Below, piece by piece: positions 24,048-35,879 of a stretch of 64,000 nt of DNA; positions within the stretch are counted from its first letter, which is position 1; each line of letters starts with the position of its first letter. A program made the translations under genes and the position numbers. A model generated the notes under the pieces. The model saw only the letters and a list, made by a program, of their open reading frames with translations, had not been told where the DNA came from and searched no databases. Source of the stretch: Datisca glomerata (Eukaryota > Streptophyta > Magnoliopsida > Cucurbitales > Datiscaceae). The stretch spans positions 243,420 to 307,419 of the forward strand of contig QANY01004038.1 in assembly GCA_003255025.1 (NCBI GenBank), read 5' to 3'.

Positions 24048-24707
24048 GGCTAGTGCTTCCCCCTATTCATCTCTGGTACTCATGACTCGTCGCCTGGTTT
24101 CTTCTCTTTGAACTATGGCTGAGACGGTGGCAAAAGTTGGCTTTTCTGTCGACATCAAGATCTGAGCTCGGAATGCTTCGTAGCTTGAGTCGAGAGTCGT
24201 CAAGAAGTGGTAAACCATATCTTGCTCAGCCCGTTCTTAGAGTTCCTTCAGGTCAGTGGTCATCGGTCTCAAGGTTTCAAGTTCTTTGAACTTAGATTTT
24301 AAAAACCCGGTTAGCTCCGGTACAGATCTGTCCCCCTGTTTTTCTTGGGAGATCTCTCATTTAAGTTCAAAGACTTGCGCAAAATTGTTTTGTTCACAAT
24401 AGTTGCTCCGGATTTCTTCCCAGAGTTCCTGTCCTGTTTCACAAAAACAAAAAATTTCACTGAGTTTTGGGTCTATTGAATTTTTTATCCAGGTCATTAC
24501 CTGGCTGTCCATGATGTCCCATTCTTCTGAGTTTCGGTCCGGTCTTGGCTTACTGCCATCCACAAAGCCCAGTCTGCCTCTTCCTTTCAGGCTCACCCGA
24601 GTCGCCCTGGCCCACGGTATATAGTTGTGGCCAGTGAGCAGGATGGAGGTTAATCTGGGGTTGGTGTCATGGTGGTGAAGCTAGCCGGAGGTTGATGGTT
24701 CTGCCAT
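24048..24707 (-). pseudogene. copia gag, N-terminal part, with stops
   Basis: The likely start codon lies at 24707-24705, 35 bp after the primer-binding site. Readable blocks are LLTGHNYIPWARA, EEWDIMDSQVMTWI and GQELWEEIRSNYCEQN, the capsid-like gag domain of copia elements. Stop codons occur at about codon 9 (in 'ggctagctt'), after FELK near 24357 and further on. The gag protein cannot be made without readthrough. The zinc knuckle follows in the next frame block. Confidence 0.85.
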
Positions 24708-24742
24708 TTGTGTTGGTTCTCAGAATCACTGCTCTGATACCA

Positions 24743-25064
24743 TGTAGAAATGATGAACCTGTTGGTTCTGATCTTGGATGGAAAAGTGATGAGCTTCAGA
24801 GATGATGAACCTTTCTGGTTCTGATCTTTTATTGAAGGAAAAATTATGTTTGTTTACAATGAGGGATGATGTATATATACAAATGATTCTAACGGTTGCC
24901 TATGATCTCCTATGATTCCAACGGATGCCTACTTGTAACCTGAAATCATTTTTTACCAGAAATGGTTAGACACCCACTGTGTTTGGGAAAATCTCTGTTC
25001 TGCTTCTCTCTTTTGCCTATGATGAAGATTTTCTTCTGAGGCTGCAGCTTTTCTTTCTTCAACA
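24743..25064 (-). repeat. 5' LTR of the 4.94-kb copia element
   Basis: 322 bp, same ends as the left LTR. A TATA-like 'tatatataca' box is present (complement around 24870-24880). It is followed on the plus strand by the second target duplication 'tgttg' and then by EYA intron sequence. Confidence 0.92.
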
Positions 25065-25570
25065 TGTTGAATTCAAGTTAGTTAGACTTCCTATTCCAGT
25101 TATTGTCAAGATGATAGGGGATTTCATTGCCTTTGTAAGTTTGCTTCTTTAATTGGTCTTATTGAAGTAACTGAAGACATTGGTTTTAAGGGATTAAGAG
25201 GAGAGGGAAAAATAAACACATAAAAGCAAGATGACGCCAACCGAGCTATAAATAAAAAAAAGTCGTAAATTTAGTAAATACAAATCATTGATGTGCTGAG
25301 ATCGAGCAGAAGAGTTGATTGTCTCATTAACACAAGCAAGAGAAGATGCATCTTCAATCCCAACTCAACAATCCTCCAAGAAAGACCGTGCTGCATATTA
25401 AAGAAGTTAATAGTTCAGCAGGTTATTAAATGTTTAAGCACACTCCAATGGAGTGCAACGATACAACAAAGATTTTCCCAGTGAATATGATGCAATGAAC
25501 ATATGACTTAACAACAGAGAAAAGTTATGGAGAATACAAGATAAGTATGAACGTTAGGACTCTATAGCAT
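25065..25570 (-). pseudogene. EYA: EYA penultimate exon and intron, broken copy
   Basis: On the minus strand, 25409-25280 matches exon 4 of the intact gene (30409-30221). It reads FLEDC*VGIEDASSLACVN and SARSQHIN, with a stop after FLEDC, and is cut after QHIN. The rest of the exon and part of the next intron (about 290 bp, parent 30009-30301) are deleted. Upstream intron similarity runs to about 25560, matching 30580. Confidence 0.85.
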
Positions 25571-26369
25571 GTATTAGCAATTTTTTGTTTTAGTGATGAA
25601 CTTTTTACTTAGAAGCCTCAGAAGACAGAGGAGTGTGAGAAAAAAACGTTAGTCTAAAACTAACCATCTAATTTTTTTAGTTTTAATTATGATGAACAAT
25701 TTAGGAACTGCAACATTTTTGTAGCATTTGTTATGAAAACTATCTAATTTCTCTTTCGCCATCTTGTTCTACTCCTTTCATTTTTTTCTCAATCTTAATT
25801 TCTTCACATAATTTCATGTAAACTTCTCTCTGAGCCTCCAAATTTTAGTCATTTTTTACGGTATAAGGATTGCTTTGATTGTTGCCTTAACAAGTTTTTA
25901 CGGTGAAACTGACAAAGAAGACATTGAAGAATTAATTAATTCTTGCATTTGGTTATAAATAAAAATAAGCTACTCCAATAGTGTATAATCCAAATTTTTA
26001 TGGCATAATTTATTTTTTCTTAATTAATTCAGGTTATCAAACTTGAATCATATGGAGGCATCTTAGTAAAGAAATAAAAGCTCTTAATGAGCTACTATCT
26101 TTTGTTACATATTTTTGTTAAAATAATGTATGAAGTCTTTGCTATTTTTGGAGTTGAATGTGTTTATTGACGGGAAACAACACTAGAACAGAAGCACACT
26201 CATGCTAAAGATGTAGTGGTCTTAAAATAATCGTGTATAATCCGAACTTTTATGGCATAATTTGCTTTGCCACAATTAATTCAGGTTATCAAACTGAAAT
26301 CAAAAGATATGTGAGCTATGCCTCGATGCTCAGATAAGAATGTTGTAAAAGTTCGGTAAAAATTATGAC
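25571..26369. repeat. Non-coding DNA with a local dispersed repeat
   Basis: A segment of about 90 bp is present twice here (about 25980-26060 and 26230-26310; 'gtgtataatcc' and 'ttttatggcataattt' are shared). A third copy lies at 15530-15610. The 25953-26140 block matches 15510-15700. No coding potential was seen. Confidence 0.65.
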
Positions 26370-27380
26370 TTGTGAGCTTCCTACTGAATATTTATTTGTA
26401 TTTCACTTCAACTTGTGATTGGTTTTTGAAAAGTGTTATAATATCTTTTATGGTGAGTATAATTTAAGTAATTTATTTATTTGTTTGTGTCTAATATTAG
26501 TAAGTTTAGAGTTGTGTACTCTAAATTTACTAAGCAAAGACCATATATTTAGCATAACTCTTTCACATAAATGGTGATAGAGATGTGCCGCCAAAAAGAT
26601 AAAGAAGTCAAGAATAAATTAAGAGTCAAATACAAAATTAGAGTTAGATTTAAGAATCTGTAAGTCCATAAAAAATATAAAAAAGTGAAACTTCATAAAT
26701 TAGAGAAATAACTTCAAGATTGATTTTAAGTGTAAGATTTTTTGAGAGAGTCAGAAATAAAATATGTAAGGATAAAAGAGAATATCTTATAGAATCCAAC
26801 TGGTTATGACTATCGTAAACAACTTGTCATATTTATTAGTGGTTGTATTCTATAAGATATTCTCTTTTATGCTTGAAAAGTCTATTACCAACTCTTACGA
26901 CAACGAGAGCCCTTAGCAAATAAATGTTACTACTGACAAAATTAGAGAAATAGATTCGCAACTAAAGTGTAAGATTTTTCCTAGTTAACACCAATATATT
27001 TCATCTTAATTTATAAAGTTCTACTCTTTTATATTTTTTATTGACTTGTAGACTCTTAAATCTGACTCTGAATTTGATTTTGACTTCTCTATCTTTTTGA
27101 CGACACATCTCTATCACCATTTATGTGAAAGAATAATGTTAACTGAATGCTTGATTGAGATCCACCATTTAATTTACTCCCATATATAATAGAGTAGTTT
27201 AACATATGATCTTTGTTGAGTAAAATTTAGAGTATACAACTCTAAACTTACTAATATTAGACACAAAGAAGTAAAAAAGTACTTGTATTATATCCACAAT
27301 AAAAAAACACTACAACACTTTCCAAAAACCAATCACAGTTCTAAGTAAAATACAAATAAACACTCAATAGGAAGCTCACA
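26370..27380. repeat. Large inverted repeat with central hairpin
   Basis: The plus-strand arm 26370-26697 ('tgtgagcttcctactgaata', 'tgattggtttttgaaaagtg', 'taatattagtaagtttagag', 'taaatggtgatagagatgtg') is answered in reverse by about 27018-27380. In the centre, 26769-26800 and 26844-26876 form a second hairpin with arms of about 30 bp and one mismatch ('aaaagagaatatcttataga'). The block 'aattagagaaat' to 'gtgtaagatttttt' appears as a direct repeat at 26698 and 26941, so the centre seems inverted relative to the arms. The right arm overlaps the LTR of the copia fragment at its right. Confidence 0.8.
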
Positions 27381-27739
27381 ACTCACACTCAAACTAAGAA
27401 TACAAAGAGTTAATTTTTGGAGGATGTCTTTCTCTGATACAATGTGAGGTATTTATAGTCCTCACCATGCAATATATACCATACAAATATAAAATTGAGA
27501 AATAATCCTAGCCATACATTATTAGCATCTTCTACACATTTCTCCTAAAAAATCTTCTTTCTACATCCTTCTATAATTTTCTAGTCCCGATCATTCTACA
27601 CACTTCTAAAAATATCTTATTTCTACATTTATTGAGACGCTTCCATTGTCTTGGGTTTAAATAAAATGGATTGGGTTTTTATTTTTTTTAGGCTAAAAAA
27701 TGGGTTGAACTTTGTAATGGGCTGGGTTGATCTTAAACA
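27381..27739 (-). repeat. LTR portion of a copia fragment
   Basis: On the minus strand, TGTTTAAGATCAACCC begins at 27739 directly after the RNase H stop and a short purine tract, where a 3' LTR is expected. A promoter-like 'tataaatacctcacattgta' follows near 27455. The LTR continues into the right arm of the inverted repeat, so its far end is uncertain. Confidence 0.6.
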
Positions 27740-28250
27740 CTACCCTCAACAACAGCTCTCTCGATTTGCACCATGCCAAGCTGACAACGAAACATTTTGA
27801 ACTTACTAGTGCTCAAGCCTTTCGTGAACAAGTCCGCAACTTGATCATTTGTCTTGATTTGCCTCATCTTAATTTCTCCTTGGATAACATATTCTCTGAA
27901 AAAATGATAGTGCACTTCAAGATGCTTAGCTCTTGCACGGAAGACTGAAATCTCCGTCAAACGAATTGATGACTGATTGTCACAGTACAACGAAACGAAA
28001 CTGCATAATCTACTAGTTGGTGTAAATTATTCATTAGTTGTATCAATGATTGTACTCACTTGAGATGCAACTGCTGCTGCTTGATACTCAATTTCGATGG
28101 TCGACAATGACACTGTCGGTTGTCTCTTGCTACACCAAGAAATTGTTCTGGAACCAAGATTATACACAGTCGTTGATCTCCTGATGTCATGATCACCTAC
28201 ATAGTCAGCATCTCATTAACCAACTGACTTGCAGTCTTTCACCTTTCTTG
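27740..28250 (-). pseudogene. copia RNase H 3' fragment
   Basis: On the minus strand: [17 protein letters not shown] near 28225-28175, an [13 protein letters not shown] block near 28100 (normally S.AEAEY), then YCDNQSSIRLTE, KHLEVHYHFFRE and DQVADLFTKGLS to the stop at 27733. This is the last third of a copia RNase H. The upstream reverse transcriptase, integrase and gag are absent. At its 5' edge (about 28250) it meets the downstream flank of the EYA gene. Confidence 0.85.
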
Positions 28251-28753
28251 CACAAAAACTATTATCGCCAATCCCCCATATTGGATTTATAACTTCGTAA
28301 AAAAAGTTATTCAACTAGTAATCAGCCTTGAAATAGAAAATTAAAAAGATTGGATTGTAATAAGGGGAAAAGGTATCTGTTGAAAGAACTCAAGAACATA
28401 TAAAACTGTCATCTTTAGACCTTTCTACAATATACGATCACATAAAATATGATACATATAAGAACTACTGATACTATATTTTATATAAATTTAATTTAAC
28501 AGTGTTGGTCCTCCGGTAAGAGATCGAATACCCTAGAACTATCATAAATACAGCTATTACTGGAGAAAAAACACTAGAACATCTCCATTTCTGCAATAGA
28601 TAGCACACTCAAAGGTCATATCCGTAACTAGTAATCGGATTCTTTGATTGTACAGAAAGATAATCTACGGATGGAAAGGAATACTATCTACTAAAGATAG
28701 TATGAACACATATAAACAGAAAAGACCAGATTACCCATGGCAGAACATATGAT
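28251..28753 (-). other. EYA 3' flank, including an uninterrupted LINE target site
   Basis: Non-coding. It includes 'actagtaa' at 28314-28321, the empty counterpart of the LINE insertion at 17618. Similarity to 19246-19660 runs through the whole block. It probably holds the 3' untranslated region of the EYA transcript. No clear poly(A) signal was assigned. Confidence 0.6.
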
Positions 28754-31700
28754 TTAATCTTCGTCATTCCCAGGGTCCTTGCTACCATAAACAATGGAAA
28801 AATAATAGCCGACCGTTTGCAGAGTGAGACCGGGAAATTTGTGGGAACTTCCAGGTTGCAAATCAATCTTGATGAATGGCCACTTCATAGACTGTGCGGC
28901 CTCACACTCTTCCCATCCATCACCAATTACACAGAATTGTACGTTTGGACTATTAAACCGTTCTTTGATCCATCGGAAACATTGGAGTTTTCCCACTTCG
29001 AATGAGCTATAAACTGAACACGTATAAAAACTAGTGTCAGCACTGTTTTTGCAACTGAAGAACATGAAACGTAAGCTCTAGTGAGCTCTAGTTAGATGCT
29101 CAATTATTAAGACAGATAGAAAACCAAAAAAAATCATATAAAACTATGCATCTGGAGTTCATAGTCGACAGTTAGATATGTAAAACAATTCTTAAAATAT
29201 GCAGCTTAAACGTATAACACCCAAAAAAATTGAATTATTATTGTTATATTCAAGTTAGTTAAACTTCCTATTCCAGTTATTGTCAAGCGAATAGGGGATT
29301 TCATTGCCTTTGCATTTTAATTGGTCTTACTGAAGTAACTCGACACACGGGTAAAGGAAAAAGAGGAAAGGGAAAAACAAACATATAAGAACAAGATGAA
29401 CTAGGAGTACCACTTTTAAAATTTACCAATTCTGTCTAGAGCAGAAAAGGTTTTTATAAAACACAAAATTATACAGACAATGCAGCAGAATTATATCTCG
29501 TAAGTCATACCTTTAATAACTCTGGTTATCAGCTAGCAATTCAACAAACCTAATGGTAAAATATTCCATAAATTTTTGCTTTACATTTTAGTTAGGTTTG
29601 ACCATTGCAATTTCTCACTTGTCTTGAAAATTCTTTTCTGGATGCTTCAAGGGTTGGACAAATGATCCCACTTTTTTGTTCGAGCTCCCAATGACCACGT
29701 GTTTCAGACCATTCAAAAATCCACTTCACCTAAATCCCAAGATGTTCTTGAAATAGAGATAACTTTGCATTTCAATGAGAAATATAAAACTACCAGTGAC
29801 TAGAAGAATGCAACGAAAGCAGGGAAACGGTTCCTAGCTATGTTAGCTAATGAGTGAAATCACAGCATCAATCCTTCATCTAGTTCCTGTTTTAGCAGCT
29901 TGAAAAATATATACTTATTCAAGCAAAGAATTGATGCTCTTAATGACGCCAGAGTTATTAGCTGAAGACGTAAATAAAAAAGTCTCAAATTTAATAAATA
30001 CAAATCATGGAATACCGTAATACTGACAATAAAACATTGTATTGTGTGGAAACTACTACTTATCAAATAGAAAATGCAGTATGTAAAAGGACTCTGTAAA
30101 ATCAATATATCATGACAATTGAGATAGAAGAGAAGAGTGAACATTATCAATCAGAAGGCATGTAAAATAATGCTGAAACAACATTTTTAACAAACACGAA
30201 TAAGAAAGGGTACTACTCACTGTTTTTGTGTGTTATCATATTGTCAAGTCGAAAGAGTAAACATTTTACAAGGCTGGGTATTAAGGACCCAGAAGTCACT
30301 AAAACATTGATGTGCTGAGACCGAGCAGAGGAGTTGATTGTCCCATTAACACAAGCAAGAGAAGATGCATCTTCACTCGCAACTGAGCAATCCTCCAAGA
30401 AAGTCCGTGCTGCATATTAAAGAAGATAATAGTACAGCAGGTTATTAAATGCTTAAGCACACTCCAAAGGAGTGCAAAGATACAACAAAGATTTTCCCAG
30501 TGAATATGATGCAATGAACATATCTTAACAACAAAGAAAAGTGAGGGAGAATACTAGGTAAGTATGAATGTTAGGACTCAATCTTTTGGGATATGAACTT
30601 TTTCCACCATTAAATCAAAGGAAGGGCAAGTAAATACAGATTTCCCAAGTGGTCACTGTCACCCAACTTAGTACGACTCCGACTCAAGTGTGCTTAACTG
30701 TGGAGTGTTGATGGAATCCGATGTATCTAGATAACTTGGAGATTTCAAAATTTAGCAGCCTCTGGAGGCATTGTTGCTAAAACCCCTACTGTCATAATTA
30801 TCACTGATCGTGAAAAGTGAAACTACCATTTGCCTAAACTAATGGGCATTTCTACAGTAAAATAATGTATTGTACTGCTAAAGGTCTAAGTCAAGGGTCT
30901 ATCTACAACAATTAGAAATTCACTTTCTGCTGTCACCTACCTAAGCCTACCATTAATATTGCACGAAACTTCCCACCCATCTTGACTGAGCATACTTGAC
31001 TAGGGTAGTCAAGCATCATTTTTTCGCCGCGTTCATTTTCACATTATGGTCACAGTGTGAAGAATATCAGGTGCGACAGAGGTTAGCGAGCAATTTGACG
31101 AAAATCATCATATTTTCTTTTGAACCCCCAATCTAACTGCATTTTTACTATATTATTGAGCCACAAAGGTAATCAACTGCAAACATTTAATTTACAATAA
31201 ACAAGGGATAATATGCCTATGTGTTTGAGTAATGAATAATCAATATTTAAAGCAATTAAAAAACATGCATTCTTTTATGCTCGCTACGGAAACCTAGTGA
31301 TCATTTATCCTTATGTGTGAGAGAAGAGACTAATTCTTGGGTGTGAGAAGCGTCAAGAAAACAGCATCATTGTGAGTCTCCAGTATGGATCAAAGTGGCT
31401 GGCGCTGACCAGTGGGTGCAGTAATTGCTACGCCAATCAGCGTGAGATTGCTGTTGTGCGTATGCATGTTGGCTGCTAAAAATTGAACTTCTAAAATTTG
31501 GAGTGAAGTGACATTTTGACTTAATGTTTGGAGATAACAATACGAGAACAAACTATTCTAAGGGAACATTTACACATTTCCTGCTATAAAAATATCCTGG
31601 ACTCATGGTATGAATCCACTGTTGTTATCTTGTGTTAACGGTGTTATATAATGCCCTGTGTTACCTCTGATACCTTTAAGGGCCATTAAAGGTCATAGTC

Positions 31701-34422
31701 CAAGTCACCTATGTCCACCGGACAAACAGACGTGATGGACCATTATATCAGTTAGAGGCGCCAAGACATCGGCGTGAAGGCGAAGTAGAAAAATTGAATC
31801 TTCTAGTTCTACCTCTGTAGGATGGAAGAGGAATGTATGAACACACCTTTTCCCACACACTTCGCTCTCTATATCCCTTTGGCTCCTTTGTATTCAGCAA
31901 CCTCGAGCTAGATTGGGTCATGCTGAGATCTATCTCAGAATTTCTTCCTTGTTTGGGAGTGTTGGAGTTCTTTTCCTACTGGCTAGATTAAAAGAAATAA
32001 TAACTTAATCACGCCTTAGGCTATTTGGGGACCATCATGCTACAGTCTTTTATAATATTGTGAGATATCTGTTCAAGAATCATTATATCCTGTTAAGTTT
32101 CTTAGAATTCTAAGAGAATTATTTTATTGCTTTTCTATTAGCTCAACAATGTACATTCTCGGTTATTTGTCATCCTTAGAGATCACATTCAGATTCTTAC
32201 GTTGTACAAGTTCTTTGCAAGGGGTCTTTATTCATTCCTTTTATTACTTTCTTATTGTACATAACTCTTACTTACCTAATAGATATGCCAGAAGAAACTT
32301 CAATGGGTAAAATAGCTAGCAAGATTCTAATCTCTTATTGACCAAATGATAAAGAATATGAGCCTATATGACACTAGATTCTACAAATGACATGATCATT
32401 TTCATGCAACCTACTATTCCTCTTCAGTAATAGTACTACTTTGTTATGAAATTTCAACTTTCCATCAATATAATTTATAATACGATTTAGTTGTTGAATT
32501 AGCTCACTCTCGGACAATATAGAAGGGACCAAGTGATATGTGTCGGCTTGAAAGAAAAATGGTCCAGCATTATATCTAAACTATGGAACCACCAATAAAG
32601 ATGAAGTCATTACGGTATTACACCACACCTGAGGAGAGCCATCTATTTGTATAGGTATCAGTCATCTCATACAATTCATCCCATCGCTTGATTGTCTCAG
32701 CGTCCAAGACATTATGTAAACCCTGACACAGAAGACCTGCAATATTATGCTAACCAAATAGCTTGAAGAAAGAAAGTCGACGAACTAAATGAAACAGTAA
32801 GGCGTTAAATGGGGAAAAAGTTGGATTTCATTCCGATGCAATGTCAGTAAAGCACCCATCAAAGCAAGTTTTCTTTTATAACATTTATACTGGTACATTT
32901 GGTAACCCAAGACCAAGGCAAAGCTCGCAAAAAATGTGAGTCTTGTTATTTAAACTACGCAACCAAAGATACTAACCAAGCAAACAGATTTCATATTCAT
33001 GCTGTATAGCATACCAGAATCCCATAATAATAATATGTATAAAAAAATATCCTAAGGATAGCGAATTCACAGGTCACTACAAAATCAATTAGACGACAAG
33101 ACAAATGCACATTTTGACATATCTAAGAAACTGCTGTAGGATAGAATGAAAATAATACTAAAACCAACTTGATGGTGGATGAAAAGTAAGACTGCAAGGA
33201 AGTTCAATTAGGATCTTATGCAAATAAATGAAGGTTAAAATACTAATGCTGCAGCCAGGGAAACATGGATGTCAGTTATGGTGCAAGCTTCTGATGCAAC
33301 ATAATCAAGAAGCACAGAATAAAACCAACTTAAGAGTAACCAGATTGCTGTGAAAATTAATCTGGGAACAAAACTACTACCTCTGGAGTAAATTTGAAGG
33401 ACTTTCTCTCCTTCTCATGGAAAATGACTTTTAACTTTTTTAAGAATATTTCAGCAAGATGCAGGTGCTAAATTGAAATTTGGCAAACTACTATATCTTA
33501 TCAGGGATGAAATTTGCTTCTACTTTAAAACTGGTCTACCAACAGGGAAAAAATAACAAAAGCTGAAACTTTCTCGCTATCATACCGAGACATTGCATAT
33601 ACGTAAACAATATGACAAGTTTCAATAAAACAGTGCAAAATTAGTTAAAATGAGAAATTTCATTCTTTGATGCATTACAGGATTTCCAAACAAAGATTAA
33701 TAAAATATAGCAGTTAAGACTTAACAACAAATATACAAAATTATATATAGTCAACCAAATAGGATGATAAGCATTCAAAATTCAAATAGCTAGTCCTAGT
33801 GAAGAAGATAAGTTCTCAGAGGTGGGGAACACCAAACAATGTAATAGAAATTTCTCAAAAAGAAATTGACAAGTCCACCAATGATTTATGATCCCTAACC
33901 TGTTTGTATTTAGAGGCTATAACTCGGTGCCTGTAAGCAAGTTTTCGCCTGTTGGCTTCATCGTATGGTGCACTGAGCCCATCTTGGTTAAAATCATAAT
34001 CAGAAAGATCACGCCCATCGTCATGCTCACTCAAGGCATCAAGAAATGGCTGATTATAATTTTCTATCTGCATCATCAAATCACACCATTACCAAATAAT
34101 ATTTTGAGATACCATGAAATATAGATAAAGATGTGTGTGTGTGTGTGTGTGTGTGTGTTAAGTGATTCAATCTTACTTGTTCATAGAAGAAGTAATTATC
34201 GCACAAGTCAAGAATGTGATTCTCCCACATCCTACCAATTTCTACACCCTTTTGTGCATCCTTTGAACCATTGGAAACCTCCGCATATGTCCCATTCAAC
34301 AAAGATGTGAGCAGTATAAGAGTTTCATCCATATCCCACACATACACATTAAATTTCTGACCAACGGTGCCTAAGGTTAACCCATTGGTGTTCTGCTCTG
34401 AACAATTTGTACGTTCTTCCAT
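28754..34422 (-). CDS. EYA: Eyes absent (EYA) homolog, HAD-type tyrosine phosphatase
   Basis: Five coding exons: 34422-34177, 34067-33900, 32722-32629, 30409-30221 and 29013-28754. All introns are GT..AG. The lengths sum to 957 nt, giving 318 residues, close to plant EYA (about 310). HAD motif I is WDMDET with nucleophile Asp30 and Asp32. Motif II is VTSGS at 207-211, and motif III is IGDGWEE at 262-268. In plants EYA is essentially the bare catalytic domain without the animal transactivation part; the family removes phosphate from protein tyrosine. A 5' untranslated exon is likely (about 35160-35024, donor AAAG/GTAA, acceptor at 34475). The acceptor excludes the upstream ATG at 34485, so the start is at 34422. 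The reading frame is fully open across junctions, so I consider it functional. Exon borders were set by eye. Confidence 0.93.
30410..32628 (-). other. EYA: EYA intron between third and fourth coding exons (2.2 kb)
   Basis: The intron has a GT donor at 32628 and an AG acceptor at 30411-30410. It holds no recognised element. The part around 31640-31980 is richer in G and C than the rest ('gcgccaagacatcggcgtga') and could be an old insertion, but I found no ends or target duplication. The 5' untranslated intron is 34475-35023, and another intron of about 1.2 kb lies at 32723-33899. Confidence 0.6.
34131..34158. repeat. (TG)n microsatellite in EYA intron
   Basis: About 14 uninterrupted TG units in the 109-bp intron between the first two coding exons, close to the donor site. 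A candidate polymorphic marker. Confidence 0.95.
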
Positions 34423-35023
34423 TATCTTTGTTTGTTTCGGAATAGAAAACTGAACATGGGATCTAATAGGCAGTCTGGAAGCCAAACATGAGCAACACCA
34501 AAGGTAGTGTCAATTAAATGTTAAAAGTCATTAAAAAACTGCAGCTTCATCTGCTTAAACAGTACACCAACTTTTTAAAAACAAAATTCATTCATTACCC
34601 CCTCGCTCTTACAACATTTAGCGATGTAAATAGACTGTCTACACTTTATTTGTTTCCAAGAATTTCTCAAAGTTCAAGAACAATAAACATAACAGGTCAC
34701 TAACGCCAAAATACATAATTGATTACGGTATCACCCTATGAAATGAATGACAAAAATAATTCTCCATAAGAGTGAGTGATTAAATCTGAACCCCGAAAAG
34801 TTTTACCAATACTCAAGGAGATTCAGAGATAAGAAGAATGAAGTTTAGAATCCATTTCCAAGTCGAAAAGTTCGATCCAGTTCAGAAAACGAAAAAAAGA
34901 TGACCAATTCCAGTTAGTACCATGACCAAAACGTGCAGTCAAACAACTTCCGAAAAGGAAGACTTAGGCAGTTAAGATACATCTGGTTTAAAGTATTTTA
35001 AGAAAATGAATGCATGGAATTAC

Positions 35024-35230
35024 CTTTATGATCAGCAGTTTTCAACGGCAGATAGTGGAGAAAAGCAGCAGGAGTTTGAACCTCTCTTATTCAGTTCTCG
35101 CCTTCTCGGTAAGAGGAACGAGAATGGAACAGAAGAAAGGAAGAAGCTTCTAACGACGACGTTTCAGTCTTACGTTTGTTAATTACCATCACCCTAGTTT
35201 AACGAAAATACATATATATTCCAACTATTT
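35024..35230 (-). promoter_or_regulatory. EYA: Likely EYA 5' untranslated exon and promoter
   Basis: On the minus strand a pyrimidine-rich leader (35160-35024) ends in a good splice donor. Upstream (35165-35230) is AT-rich with 'tatatatgtatttt'-like sequence that could serve as a TATA region. The assignment is from position and composition only. Confidence 0.45.
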
Positions 35231-35870
35231 TCACAAATTGCACATAAATACAAAAAATAACAAGAAAAAGTCAATTTTCCAACTTAAATTATAAAATGGT
35301 GGGAAAACATTTTTTTACAAAAATGATCGAAAATGGCTGAAGTGAATAATTTATTTATAAAAAATACACATACAAGAAAAATTATTTACATCATTCTGGT
35401 AATTTTTATAAAAGAAAAGTTTTCTGACCATTTTTATAATTTAAGCTGAAAAGTTAATCATTTTTGTAGTTCTCCTCAATGTACATAACTACAACTACTT
35501 TGTTAATTTTTTGTTGATGTATATTCTGAAAAGGATAATATTTAACTATTCACATGTTTTGAAAGAACTCTTCTGTTTTTGTTAAAAAAGATAAATATAT
35601 TAACCAAAACATTTAAACATAGTACAAGGAACATATCCAAGGACTAGAACAAGTTAGAAACAACACAACTAGAACTCACCTTAAGCAACACAAAACAAAA
35701 CCTTAAGCCCAAACATCTAAACTAGTCTCATAAAAATTAAGCCCCATGACTTTGTTTAGAAAAATGAATCTATTTAACACCCTTCTAGAAATCTTCCTAG
35801 AAATAGCTCTTTTTGACCAGTGAAACGACTCAATAAAATAGCGCCGTTGTTTTAATATAACTATTTTTTA
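35231..35870. other. AT-rich intergenic DNA
   Basis: No gene seen. It contains partly complementary stretches ('aatttttataaaagaaaag' at 35400 and 'ttcacttattt'-like sequence near 35330) without a clear element structure. Confidence 0.4.
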
Positions 35871-35879
35871 GTTAAGTTC

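Larger units (their letters stand above)
20125..25064 (-). mobile_element. Ty1/copia retrotransposon with two LTRs (in EYA copy)
   Basis: The element is 4,940 bp on the minus strand. It is flanked by perfect 5-bp duplications 'tgttg' (20120-20124 and 25065-25069) and has 322-bp LTRs. The primer-binding site next to the 5' LTR reads TGGTATCAGAGC, the usual initiator-methionine tRNA site of plant copia elements (complement at about 24731-24742). Gene order is gag, protease, integrase, RT, RNase H. It sits in an intron of the broken EYA copy. The matching uninterrupted sequence is in the intact gene near 29237-29250. Point stops in gag and one frame shift in pol make it non-autonomous now, but the pol frames are long, in keeping with the small LTR divergence. 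Confidence 0.95.

Noticed and set aside
22519..24053. Several plus-strand frames of 60-80 codons
   Set aside because: They are antisense to the copia gag-pol frames, which have complete domain order on the minus strand.
34081..34180. Extension of the EYA first exon into a His-Thr repeat (THTHTHT)
   Set aside because: This is translation of the (TG)n intron. A good GT donor at 34176 and the conserved FYEQ/IENYNQPFLDALS junction show that the exon ends before it.
34423..34485. An upstream ATG giving 21 extra N-terminal residues to EYA
   Set aside because: A splice acceptor at 34475-34476 lies inside that extension, so this ATG is probably intronic. The next ATG at 34422 matches the expected length.
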